21,346 nt of DNA from a bacterium Ga0077546 (GCA_001464165.1 LNEX01000435.1:1-21346), one strand, 5' to 3'; counted from the stretch's first letter, positions 7,206 to 15,044 are shown. Notes: generated from the letters alone by a model not told the origin. Numbers and translations are program-made.

Positions 7206-8372
7206 TTGGCTATCAAATCTCTTCCTCAATTAATTACGGCTGTCGGTCGTACCTGGCCAGTTGTTGCTGATGCAACAAGTCGTGGCAACATCAAAATGCT
7301 TAAGTCTTTTCTCGGACCAGCTTATCGAGGCCTCTTTCAACAGTGTGCAAAAGGTGCTCCATTTTCGAGTATGGACCCCTCTCATAAAGTGCACTTTGAT
7401 TGGCAATATACACGTGATTATCCAGAGCTGGCCAAGCTTTATAATGCTGCCAACTCTTCTCAATGGAATGCCACAGAGAGCATAGATTGGAGTCGCGACG
7501 TTGATCCACTAGATTTAACTGGGCTGCTTTTGCCTGATGCATTTTGCCCTGCTAATGTTTTGCCAATGTGGAGTAAACTCAGTCCCCTAGAAAGATCAAA
7601 GCAGCGTCATTCACTACTCAGTTGGTTTTTGAGCCAGATATTGCACGGTGAGCAAGCTGCTCTATACGGTGCCGCCCAAGTAATGCAGGCTGTGCCATGG
7701 TTAGACGGCAAGCTCTTTGGAGCAACTCAGGTTATAGACGAAGGTAGACACATTGAAGTCTTTCACCGCTATTTGCATGAAAAGATGGAAAAGGTCTATG
7801 AAATCAATGAGAATTTATATGTTCTCACAGAAGCTTTGATGGAAGATCCAAGATGGGACGTGAAGTTCTTGGGCATGCAAATTATGATTGAAGGTTTTGG
7901 CTTGGGATCATTTTCTACCATTCGTAAGGTCACTGGTGAACCAGTTCTCAAAGACTGTCTAAAATATGTTATCGGTGATGAAGCTCGTCATGTTCACTAT
8001 GGTGTGCTTGCTTTAGAGCGCTACTACAAAACAGAATTAAACGAAGCTGAATTGCGTGAGCGAGAAGAATGGGCCTTTGAAGTTTGCTTGCTTCTGCAAA
8101 GACGTTTTCTGGCTCATGAGATTTATGATGAATATTACACTCATTTATTTACACCAAAAGCGTGGGATAAATTTGTCAGCGAGTCAGCTTTAATGGGCTT
8201 CTTTAGAAGTTCCATGTTCCGTATGATCATTCCCAATTTGAAGCGTTTAGGGCTAATGTCAGACCGTATTCGACCAAAGTATGAGCAGCTTGGATTGCTG
8301 CATCTAGAGAATGGCAGGGCAGCTCCTGAACTTTCTGTGGCGCAAATTATTGAGATGCCACTGGTGAAGTAA
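7206..8372 (+). CDS. Ferritin-like di-iron protein (possible di-iron oxygenase)
   Basis: 388 residues. TTG 7206 is the only start between an upstream in-frame TAA (7179) and Met31; AGCGG lies about 6 bases before it. The helical core carries the two-fold di-iron ligand pattern: E149 in HGEQAAL, E179 and H182 in DEGRH, E229 in MIEGFGLG, and E259 and H262 in DEARHVHYG. This E, ExxH, E, ExxH set is shared by ribonucleotide reductase R2-like and AurF-like oxygenases, so oxygen-dependent redox chemistry at a di-iron centre is likely, with unknown substrate. There is no signal peptide. It follows the oxidoreductase gene on the same strand and may be co-expressed with it. It converges with the minus-strand gene ending at 8385. 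Confidence 0.85.
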   Translation: MAIKSLPQLITAVGRTWPVVADATSRGNIKMLKSFLGPAYRGLFQQCAKGAPFSSMDPSHKVHFDWQYTRDYPELAKLYNAANSSQWNATESIDWSRDVDPLDLTGLLLPDAFCPANVLPMWSKLSPLERSKQRHSLLSWFLSQILHGEQAALYGAAQVMQAVPWLDGKLFGATQVIDEGRHIEVFHRYLHEKMEKVYEINENLYVLTEALMEDPRWDVKFLGMQIMIEGFGLGSFSTIRKVTGEPVLKDCLKYVIGDEARHVHYGVLALERYYKTELNEAELREREEWAFEVCLLLQRRFLAHEIYDEYYTHLFTPKAWDKFVSESALMGFFRSSMFRMIIPNLKRLGLMSDRIRPKYEQLGLLHLENGRAAPELSVAQIIEMPLVK

Positions 8373-8384
8373 TGGCTTGTCAAC

Positions 8385-8942
8385 CTAACTGCACTGGCGC
8401 AGATCTTCATAGATTTCAGCGTTGTTAACGGCACTGCAGTACTGTATCGCTGGGGCAAAGACGCTCATTTCACGGTTCTCTGAAACCAAATCAATTTTGC
8501 CGTAGCGCATCAGTTCTGATAGTGCTTTTAAGAACATAATCCGTGATTCTTCTTCGTTCTCGTCTGGACGATCGGCGCCGCCCAGGGCGAACTTTTTACA
8601 TTGCACAAACTCGCCCTGTGGGCTGTGAATTTTATAAATTCGCCCGTCTTGTTTCAGCTGTCTTAGCAAAGCCTCTTTTGCGGCAGCCAGTGTAGAAATT
8701 GCTGCTGTTTGCTTCAGTTCAAATAAATCTAGATATTCATTGGTGAGCACGAGTTCCGTGGCGCCATCTTCTATTAGTGCCTCTAGTGCGGCTAGATAGA
8801 GGGTTCTAATTTCTTCTGGATGGTCGTAGGCGTGCTTACACTTCACAAATTCTTCACCACCATTCTTCACCTTACTGATGCTGTTCAGTGTTTTAGAAGC
8901 TTCACGAAGCAAAGCTATTTTTGTTTGTTCTAATTGATTCAT
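8385..8942 (-). CDS. Hypothetical protein made of two tandem ~80-residue repeats
   Basis: 185 residues from ATG 8942, with GGGGTGG upstream. I do not recognise the family. Two copies of one module are visible. Residues about 10-76 run ALLREA...GGEEFVKCKHA...LYLAALEALIEDGATELVLTNE. Residues about 91-163 run ALLRQL...PQGEFVQCKKFA...MFLKALSELMRYGKIDLVSENRE. Each ends with a helix-turn-strand pattern reminiscent of a small winged-helix or regulator fold, but this is only a shape impression. Each module has the FVxCK cysteine. There is no signal peptide or membrane segment. It lies 128 bases downstream of the two kinase genes on the same strand, so it may be in their transcription unit. Confidence 0.72.
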   Translation of the reverse strand: MNQLEQTKIALLREASKTLNSISKVKNGGEEFVKCKHAYDHPEEIRTLYLAALEALIEDGATELVLTNEYLDLFELKQTAAISTLAAAKEALLRQLKQDGRIYKIHSPQGEFVQCKKFALGGADRPDENEEESRIMFLKALSELMRYGKIDLVSENREMSVFAPAIQYCSAVNNAEIYEDLRQCS

Positions 8943-9070
8943 TAGCTAGCCACCCCGAGAAACAGACACTATTCAGGTGCTCATGACATCTAAAAGTGGT
9001 TTTAGTTCCAATATGTTTGACTGGCGAAGTTAAATAGTGCATTCCCTTAGGTGCCTTGTCGGTAACATCT

Positions 9071-11086
9071 TTATTTAATCCAAAAACTGGCATTTCTAGG
9101 AGTCTCTTCATCCACTTCGAGGGTGCAATCTATTGGTATACGTTGCCTTAATTTGGCAACATCAGCCTTCGACCAGTTGCTTATGTTCAGCTTCAGTACG
9201 CGCATTTTTTTGAACGATGCTAGTGTGTTAGTGGCTTCTGGTCCGACATGACAGCCAAGTAAGTTTAAGTGTTCTAGTTGTGTTAGGGGAAGTAAGAGCC
9301 TGACTCCTTCTGCTGTAATCTTTGGGTTTTGCGATACGCTCAGGTAGGTCAAGTTGCGATTTTTGGCAATGTCGTTTAGCAAGTTGTTTCCTGCCCAGGT
9401 GTTGGACAATGAAAGCTTTCTGAGTTTTGTAGTCCCAGCCAGGGTCTTAATGGTTTTAGTTAGAGAGGGAAAGTCTCTGGCTTCAAAAACCTCTAGATGT
9501 TTTAGACGATTGAGCTTTGCTAGGTCCTGGTCATCAATTCCTGTGTTAGAGACGTTCAGTTCTATAAGTTCATTAAAATAGTTAAGATCGTTGATGCATT
9601 TACTAGAAAGGTTTGTGTCTTTAAGGTTGAGTTTGCGAATATTGACTAGGTGTCTCATTTGGGCCATGTGTTTGTCGCTGAACATATGGCGGTCATAAAC
9701 ATCTACTTCGGCAATTTCGTCAGCACCAAATTTTTTGAATCGTTCTGGTACTTCCAAAAATTCTTTGCTTGGTCGAAAACCAATTAATTCACCAAATGGT
9801 ATGGTCACTTCGCCACAGGCACTAATTCTATGGCGGCCGTCTAAGGAGTTAATTTCGCCAGCTGAAAACGTACTAGGAAACTCAAACACAGTCACTTTCT
9901 GACCATTAGACAATACTTTTGCATGAGCAAATGGTTTGTTCGATACTGTTAGCGTGTTAAGTATCGTGGTTTTATGGGTCGGTCCCGGTTTCAGCAATAT
10001 CACAGTTGCAGTTGCGGCAATGATGAGTATTGTCGTCAGGGCAAGAGCTGGAAAATTGAACTTTCTCAGTATGTTTGCAGTTACAGTCTGGCTTTCGGAG
10101 ATTCGCTCTTGGGTATCGTCTGTCTCCTCTTCGTCATCACCGGATATCATTGCTTCTGATACAGCTATTGCGACTGGTCTTTTTGCAGAAAGTAATTTAG
10201 CAGACTTTGTTTTTGCGTATAGTAAATTTGAGTCTTGCCCTGACTGTGTTTCTTGTGTCTGGGCGAAACGAGGCTGCTTGCCATTTTTAATGAATATCAA
10301 ATCTTGGGCTAGATCATCCATTGACTGATAGCGGTGATCGGGATTTTTTGCTAGCATCACTCGTAATACTTGCTCAATGCTATCGCTAAAAACTAGATTG
10401 GGTGCGATTTGAGCTAGTGTTGGTGGCGGTGAGCTTTGGTGTAGCATAATGACTTGTACTGCATTCTTGGCTATAAATGGTGGCAGACCGGTCAGTGCTT
10501 CGAACATTGAGCAACCAAGTGAATAAATGTCTGAGCGAGCATCAACTTCTCCTGGCTTTGTCAGTGCATTTGTCAAATTTTCATCGCTTATTAATTTGGC
10601 GATGCCGAAATCTAAGATCTTTATTTCTGAAATTTTGCCGTTGGACTCATTGAACATGATGTTGGCTGGTTTCATGTCACGGTGAATTATTTTTTTGTCG
10701 TGGGCATAGGCTAGAGCAAAGGCTGTTGGAATGAAAACAGAGAGACATTGATCAAGGTTGAGAGTGCCTCTTATTTTGATTCTGGCCGAGAGTGTCTGTC
10801 CTTGAACGATTTCCATGACGTAGTATGGTGTAATTTTTTCAAACAAGCCATAGTCCAATACTTTTACCAGGCTAGAATGATCAAGTCTGCATGCTGCTTT
10901 AGCTTCGCGCTGAAAGCGCTGCCAGACCGCTTCGCTAAATTTGTCTGTATGAATAGTTTTCAGCGCTCTCTCACTATTGAGAGAGAGCTGCTCTACCCGA
11001 TAAACAATGCCCATGCCACCGATGCCGAGTGTGTTTATAACACGATATTTCTTATCGATGATTGTATCTGGTTTGAGCTGTTCCAT
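9071..11086 (-). CDS. Membrane Ser/Thr protein kinase with LRR C-terminus, activation segment missing
   Basis: 671 residues from ATG 11086, with GAGG about 10 bases upstream. The N-terminal Hanks-type kinase has the Gly-rich loop GIGGMGIVY (21-29), ALK (K43), IHRDMKPANIM (H135, R136, D137) and LDFGIAK (D159). From ALTKPGEV it passes straight to DARSDIYSLGC. The block containing IGSPxFMSPEQ, present in the neighbour, is absent in frame, about 17 residues. Residues about 344-366 form one membrane segment. The outer part (about 370-671) has leucine-rich repeats such as IRKLNLKDTNLSS, LTYLSVSQNPKIT and LEHLNLLGCHVG. The likely role is transmembrane signalling with an extracytoplasmic LRR sensor. 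Without the P+1/APE region it may be inactive or abnormal. It is a tandem paralogue of the kinase at 11112-13103, 25 bases away. Confidence 0.9.
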   Translation of the reverse strand: MEQLKPDTIIDKKYRVINTLGIGGMGIVYRVEQLSLNSERALKTIHTDKFSEAVWQRFQREAKAACRLDHSSLVKVLDYGLFEKITPYYVMEIVQGQTLSARIKIRGTLNLDQCLSVFIPTAFALAYAHDKKIIHRDMKPANIMFNESNGKISEIKILDFGIAKLISDENLTNALTKPGEVDARSDIYSLGCSMFEALTGLPPFIAKNAVQVIMLHQSSPPPTLAQIAPNLVFSDSIEQVLRVMLAKNPDHRYQSMDDLAQDLIFIKNGKQPRFAQTQETQSGQDSNLLYAKTKSAKLLSAKRPVAIAVSEAMISGDDEEETDDTQERISESQTVTANILRKFNFPALALTTILIIAATATVILLKPGPTHKTTILNTLTVSNKPFAHAKVLSNGQKVTVFEFPSTFSAGEINSLDGRHRISACGEVTIPFGELIGFRPSKEFLEVPERFKKFGADEIAEVDVYDRHMFSDKHMAQMRHLVNIRKLNLKDTNLSSKCINDLNYFNELIELNVSNTGIDDQDLAKLNRLKHLEVFEARDFPSLTKTIKTLAGTTKLRKLSLSNTWAGNNLLNDIAKNRNLTYLSVSQNPKITAEGVRLLLPLTQLEHLNLLGCHVGPEATNTLASFKKMRVLKLNISNWSKADVAKLRQRIPIDCTLEVDEETPRNASFWIK

Positions 11087-11111
11087 AAAGATTGTGCCTC
11101 AGCTGAAAACC

Positions 11112-13103
11112 CTAATTGATGAGATTGTCTAGGTCTTTACTTGCTTTGTTTGACTCGATATGTAGTATTTGAAGCTCACAGTTTTTGGGAAGATTCTTTC
11201 TTAAAGTATTGACGTCTTGAACTTTCCAGTCTAAGGCCGAAACTTTTAGTGTTGACAATTTTTTTAAGGCTGAGAAAGTTGGAATTGCCTTAGGAGTGAT
11301 CGGATTTTGAATTAGATTGAGGTAGATTAGCTTGCTGCAGTTTGATAGGGGGCTGATTCCTTCGCTGGTGATGCTCGGGTTCAGTGCCAGGTTGAGATAG
11401 GTCAACTCTTTCATTTGTCCTATTGATTTCAAACTTTGATCGCTAATGGATCCGTTGCATAATACTAGCTTTTGTAATCTCTGAGAGTGAGACAAGGCCT
11501 TTATAGTTTCGCTTAGTTCTGGAATCTCGCGGGCCTCTATGGTGTTAAGTTGAGACAATATTCTTAATTGTGAGAAAGCTTTGTCGTCAAAATTGGCTGA
11601 ATTTATGGTTAAGTCTTTTAGAGCAACAAGGTTGTCTAGATTGGCTATTCCAGAGGGGCTAAGCGTGCAATCGTTTACTGTTAACTTTGTCAATTGAGTC
11701 AGATGTTTGATGGCTTCTGTGTGCTCATCTCTGGCTCCAGGTCGAGCGCTCAAATCTAAGACTCTAATTTCACTGGCTTTTAAGTGTTCTAGCAGCTGCG
11801 GATTTTGCATACAGTATTTATTGGCGATAAATCGTAATGACTCGCCTTGGGGCATTGTGACAGTGCCTTGTGCGTTGAATTTTGCGTTAGATAGATCGTG
11901 GCTGTCTAGTGAGCTGATTACTCCAATAGAATAGTCTTTGGGAAATTCGAAGATTACTACTTTTTTTCCCTCAGCAGTTGGCGCTTTGTCGATGTCGTGA
12001 ATTTGCCACAGATAGATAGATATGGCTACAAAGGCCATAGATGAAGCGACTGCAACAGAAGCAATGGTTGCAATATTACGTAGTTTGATGTGGTCTTGCT
12101 GAGAGTGTGTGCGCTTTGTTAGTTTCCCTGTATCTTGTGCCTTATTGTTTTCTCGTGTATTTTCATCAGCGTCAATTTCGCTTTTGCTTGTTGCTTGCCA
12201 ATGTTCTTTTGCAAAGTGTGGTGCGCGTCCTCCTTGAATCGCAATTAAGTCTTGTACAACTTCTTCCATTTTTTGATGACGATCAGCTGGTTTTTTTGCC
12301 AACATTACTCTCACCAAGAGCTCAATTCTTTCGTCAAATTTTCGCCCTTGAGCCTTTTCGGCTAGGCGAGGAATTGGCATAGATTGATGCATGATTAGCA
12401 CTTCTACTGGATTGTAGTCGAGAAATGGCGGCTCTCCCGCTAGGGCTTCGAACATGGCGCAGCCAAGGGAATATATGTCCGAGCGTTGATCAAGTTTGCG
12501 GCCCGCTGTTTGCTCAGGGCTCATAAAGGTTGGGCTACCTATGATTTCGTCGGCCTTAGTTAAGGCACCGGCTTTTGTAAGTGCACCGCAGTTAGCATCG
12601 CTGAACATTTTTACTAAGCCAAAATCGAGAACTTTTACTTGTGAAATTTTGCCGTTTGCATCTTCATTGAGCATGATGTTGGCAGGCTTTATGTCTCTAT
12701 GCAAGAGTCCTTTACTGTGAATATAGGCTAGAGCATGGGTCGCGGCAATAAAAACTGAGAAGAATTGCTCGGTGTTTATGGGCCCTTTAATGTTTATGCG
12801 TTCACCAAGCGTCATGCCATCAACAACTTCCATCACATAGTAAGGCGTCAGTTTGTTGAAGATGCCATAGTCATAGACTTTGATTATGTTTGTGTGCTCA
12901 AGAGTCGAAGCTGCTCTTGCTTCTAATTGAAAGCGTCGCCAACTATCTTCACTGAGTTTGTCTGTGTCTATCATTTTTAGAGCACGAACGGCTTTGAGAG
13001 AGAGTTGCTCGACCTTATAGACGATGCCCATACCGCCAATGCCGAGAAAGTCGAGCACACAGTATTTACCATCTATGATTGTGCCGTTGTTAAGCTTTTG
13101 CAT
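11112..13103 (-). CDS. Membrane Ser/Thr protein kinase with LRR C-terminus
   Basis: 663 residues from ATG 13103; no clear SD is visible. The kinase domain is complete: GIGGMGIVYK (21-30), ALK (K43), E61 in QLEAR, LLHRDIKPANIM (HRD 135-137), LDFGLVK (DFG 160-162), GSPTFMSPEQ (APE equivalent at 195-197), SDIYSLGCAMFEAL and a late Arg in ADRHQ. A charged linker leads to one membrane segment at about 342-366. The C-terminal part holds LRRs (LTKLTVNDCTLS, LKDLTINSANFD, LTYLNLALNPSIT, LIYLNLIQNPIT). It is a PknB-like bacterial receptor kinase with LRRs in place of PASTA domains. Just before the activation loop, ALTKAG is followed by ALTKAD, an 18-base imperfect duplication not seen in the neighbouring kinase. 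It is first of the tandem pair in transcription order. Confidence 0.93.
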   Translation of the reverse strand: MQKLNNGTIIDGKYCVLDFLGIGGMGIVYKVEQLSLKAVRALKMIDTDKLSEDSWRRFQLEARAASTLEHTNIIKVYDYGIFNKLTPYYVMEVVDGMTLGERINIKGPINTEQFFSVFIAATHALAYIHSKGLLHRDIKPANIMLNEDANGKISQVKVLDFGLVKMFSDANCGALTKAGALTKADEIIGSPTFMSPEQTAGRKLDQRSDIYSLGCAMFEALAGEPPFLDYNPVEVLIMHQSMPIPRLAEKAQGRKFDERIELLVRVMLAKKPADRHQKMEEVVQDLIAIQGGRAPHFAKEHWQATSKSEIDADENTRENNKAQDTGKLTKRTHSQQDHIKLRNIATIASVAVASSMAFVAISIYLWQIHDIDKAPTAEGKKVVIFEFPKDYSIGVISSLDSHDLSNAKFNAQGTVTMPQGESLRFIANKYCMQNPQLLEHLKASEIRVLDLSARPGARDEHTEAIKHLTQLTKLTVNDCTLSPSGIANLDNLVALKDLTINSANFDDKAFSQLRILSQLNTIEAREIPELSETIKALSHSQRLQKLVLCNGSISDQSLKSIGQMKELTYLNLALNPSITSEGISPLSNCSKLIYLNLIQNPITPKAIPTFSALKKLSTLKVSALDWKVQDVNTLRKNLPKNCELQILHIESNKASKDLDNLIN

Positions 13104-13164
13104 TTGCTAGTTAGTGATATTTGCTTGCTAGTTTTGTTTACTACATGTCGAACGTTGTTTCTAG

Positions 13165-13677
13165 CTATTTGATAGTGGCGTACAAGAGTTGGTCGCAAAA
13201 CTTTCCATCTTTGAGTGCCGATTTCTTTAGACGTCCTTCAAATTCATATCCAGCTCTCTCTAGCACTTTTATTGAAGCCGGGTTCCAGTCAAATACCATG
13301 GCATAGATGCGAACCAAGTCGTGATTGGCAAAGTAATAGTCGGTCATTGGCGTCAAGATTTTGCTCATCAACCCTTGGCCCCAATATTCTTTGCCCAACC
13401 AGTAGCCCAATTCAGCGCTTTTTCTATGGACGTCCTGATTAATTGCAATGCCTATGCCGCCCACGCATTTTTCATCTACTGCAATGGCAAAGTTAGTGAC
13501 TGGTTGCAGTCTATTGGCTAAATCTATCCATTCTTTAGCATCTCTTTTTGTGTAAGGAAAAGGGAAACGGTCTCGTAAGTTAAGCCAGACTTCGCGGTCG
13601 TTGGCATGATAACTGAGGGAGTCGGCGTCGCCTGAACGATAGGGCCGAATTGCTAAATTATCTATGGTAAATATCAT
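13165..13677 (-). CDS. GNAT-family N-acetyltransferase (RimJ/RimL-like)
   Basis: 170 residues from ATG 13677; the SD is weak. It begins with the typical strand LAIRPYRSGDADSL. The acetyl-CoA site follows the family pattern: AELGYWLGKEYWGQGLMSKIL (GQG at 100-102), then WNPASIKVLERAGYEFEGRLKK (N132 region), which is characteristic of the RimJ/RimL subgroup acting on protein N-termini or small amines. The length is normal. The substrate cannot be predicted. It lies upstream of the kinase pair on the same strand with 61 bases between, so transcription may continue into the kinases. A strong terminator upstream (13781-13853) separates it from the thioredoxin gene. Confidence 0.9.
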   Translation of the reverse strand: MIFTIDNLAIRPYRSGDADSLSYHANDREVWLNLRDRFPFPYTKRDAKEWIDLANRLQPVTNFAIAVDEKCVGGIGIAINQDVHRKSAELGYWLGKEYWGQGLMSKILTPMTDYYFANHDLVRIYAMVFDWNPASIKVLERAGYEFEGRLKKSALKDGKFCDQLLYATIK

Positions 13678-13780
13678 GCTTACTTTAGACCTGAAATACC
13701 AGCAGGCTCTAATAGTAGCAATAATGCCAAGCTGGCCAAAAATTGGTGGTTGTTATTAAAACATATAGTAAAACAATTGC

Positions 13781-13853
13781 AAAAAAAACGAGCCCATAAG
13801 AGCGAAAAATAGCAGCAACTAATGCCACTACTTTTCGTCCTATGGGTCGTTTT
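13781..13853 (-). terminator. Intrinsic terminator of the thioredoxin gene
   Basis: On the minus strand, arm AAAACGACCCATA..GACGAAAA (13853-13831) pairs with TTTTCGCTCTTATGGGCTCG (about 13809-13789) across a loop of about 21 bases. Eight Ts follow (A-run 13781-13788). Position after the thioredoxin stop and before GNAT supports the call. Confidence 0.7.
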
Positions 13854-13948
13854 CCGGAGCTTGTATGGTCCGTATTGCGAAACGTCTTGATCCCTAAGCG
13901 CCAGTTGCTTGAGCTTAACCTAGCAAGAAACCTCGGTTTCTTCTGGCT

Positions 13949-14455
13949 TTAGCTGGCGACAGCGTCGAGCAAGAACATGTGAGCGCTGTCGGGACCGACT
14001 GCAATACCCTGGTCGCTGTTGGCAGCCAACTGGTCGAGCTTCTCGCCCACGGCATCGACCTTGAGAACGCCCACGTGGACGATCTGGGTGCGGGTCTTCG
14101 GGTTGACGAAGAACGTGGTGGGAATCTTCTCGACATTGGTCTGGGTCAGAAGCGAATTGAACTTGTCGTGGTCGACTTTGAAGAAGCGAGCCTTGCCGGC
14201 AAATTTGGCGGCAGCTTGCTCCATCAACGGGCCCTGGGTTCGACAAGCAGAGCACCAGTCGGCGAAGAATTCGACAACAATGGGGAGATCGCTCTTTGCC
14301 ATTTCAGCTTCGAAGTTCTCGTCGGTGAGTTCAATCAAGTCGACGCGAGGGCTGGTTGGGTTGGGAAACTCTTCTCCGACAGTGCCGTCGAACTCGTCGG
14401 TGTCAACGTCGCTGTCTGCGGAAGGGAATGGCGATAGCCAAAACCACCGAAGCAC
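13949..14455 (-). CDS. Thioredoxin-fold protein with WCSAC active site (N-terminus out of frame)
   Basis: The open frame gives 168 residues, but its only starts are GTG 14455 or later, without an SD. The thioredoxin domain spans about residues 40-145: IVVEFFADWCSACRTQGPL with the redox pair C68/C71 (WCSAC rather than WCGPC), FFKVDHD, and the cis-Pro motif KIPTTFFVN (P112). The family reduces or exchanges disulphides on client proteins. An acidic stretch (SADSDVDTDEFDG) precedes the domain, as expected for a linker between a membrane anchor and the catalytic domain. The anchor itself is in another frame just upstream (see 14406-14474). By eye the gene is richer in G/C than its neighbours. An intrinsic terminator follows at 13781-13853. 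Confidence 0.85.
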   Translation of the reverse strand: MLRWFWLSPFPSADSDVDTDEFDGTVGEEFPNPTSPRVDLIELTDENFEAEMAKSDLPIVVEFFADWCSACRTQGPLMEQAAAKFAGKARFFKVDHDKFNSLLTQTNVEKIPTTFFVNPKTRTQIVHVGVLKVDAVGEKLDQLAANSDQGIAVGPDSAHMFLLDAVAS

Positions 14456-14474
14456 CCATTACGTATAGGAACAT
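14406..14474 (-). pseudogene. Out-of-frame signal-anchor start of the thioredoxin gene
   Basis: ATG 14474 has a strong SD (AAAGGAG, GGAG at 14483-14486, 8 bases away). It encodes a hydrophobic start, MFLYVMGASVVLAIAIPF, then runs to a stop after 23 codons. The thioredoxin frame overlaps it in a different register and has a stop at 14461 that blocks extension upstream. The natural reading is one gene with an N-terminal membrane anchor, broken by one extra base or a loss of 3n+2 bases. A short leader peptide is the alternative. Confidence 0.6.
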
Positions 14475-14529
14475 GATGTGTTCTCCTTTGTGATTGGTAA
14501 TTGGTAGAAAGATTTAGAAAACGCCGAAC

Positions 14530-14630
14530 AAAACCTAAGTCAAACCAAGTGTGTTTCTCCCCTCAACGCGATTGAGCGTGAACTAGGTGGGAGAAAGGCA
14601 AAGTGGGTTCGAAGGTTGAGGTTTGGTTTT
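14530..14630. promoter_or_regulatory. Nested inverted-repeat structure upstream of thioredoxin
   Basis: Three tiers pair around one axis. The outer tier is AAAACC (14530-14535) with GGTTTT (14625-14630). The middle tier is TTTCTCCC (14554-14561) with GGGAGAAA (14589-14596). The inner tier is CTCAA (14562-14566) with TTGAG (14572-14576). On the minus strand this would be a folded leader of the thioredoxin mRNA. It could equally be a terminator-like element on either strand. No known riboswitch is recognised. Confidence 0.4.
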
Positions 14631-14669
14631 TAAATTTGAAAGAAAGAGATAACAATAGACTTTATCGAG

Positions 14670-14695
14670 ACTAGTTCTAAAGAGAATACTAGTTC
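14670..14695. promoter_or_regulatory. Direct repeat ACTAGTTC-N10-ACTAGTTC
   Basis: Two identical 8-base copies (14670-14677 and 14688-14695) are spaced with a period of 18, and each contains the palindrome ACTAGT. They lie about 200 bases upstream of the thioredoxin start and could be paired regulator sites. Confidence 0.25.
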
Positions 14696-14707
14696 AACCT
14701 CTCATGA

Positions 14708-14908
14708 TTAGTATCTAGCTCTATTAACAAGAATTCGATCGTTGGCAGTATATAGCGCACCTAGCACAGCTGTGAAAGCTTGCCACAAGGGCTTGTCAAG
14801 CGATCGCTCGATCAGACCAGATAATCGCTTTGTGATTGCTTGGTCTAGATTTTGGTGCTCTTGTGTAAAGGCTTTTTGCTCTAGTTTGGTACTGAAATCT
14901 GACGACAT
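14708..14908 (-). CDS. Small hypothetical protein (doubtful)
   Basis: 66 residues from ATG 14908, or 80 from GTG 14950. No good SD is visible for either. The sequence has ordinary composition with helical character (LDQAITKRLSGLIERSL, LWQAFTAVLGALYTAND). No family is recognised. It is antisense to no known gene and lies between the tRNA and thioredoxin. It may be spurious. Confidence 0.35.
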   Translation of the reverse strand: MSSDFSTKLEQKAFTQEHQNLDQAITKRLSGLIERSLDKPLWQAFTAVLGALYTANDRILVNRARY

Positions 14909-14970
14909 ATGCAAGCTGTGGTATCTTATTACCCTCGATTGGAGCGCCACCTTTGTGTGAGCTTAGTCTT

Positions 14971-15044
14971 GGGATCGTAGCTCAGTTGGTTAGAGCGCCT
15001 GCCTGTCACGTAGGAGGTCGCGGGTTCGAGTCCCGTCGGTCCCG
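14971..15044 (+). tRNA. tRNA-Asp (anticodon GTC)
   Basis: A 74-base cloverleaf. Acceptor arm GGGATCG (14971-14977) pairs with CGGTCCC, with discriminator G at 15044. The D arm is GCTC..GAGC. Anticodon stem CCTGC/GTAGG encloses loop CTGTCAC, with anticodon GTC at 15005-15007. The T arm is GCGGG-TTCGAGT-CCCGT. The 3' CCA is not encoded. Confidence 0.97.

Noticed and set aside
9936..10328. Plus-strand open frame of 130 codons inside the kinase gene
   Set aside because: It is the shadow of a well-supported kinase-TM-LRR gene on the other strand and has no independent protein character.
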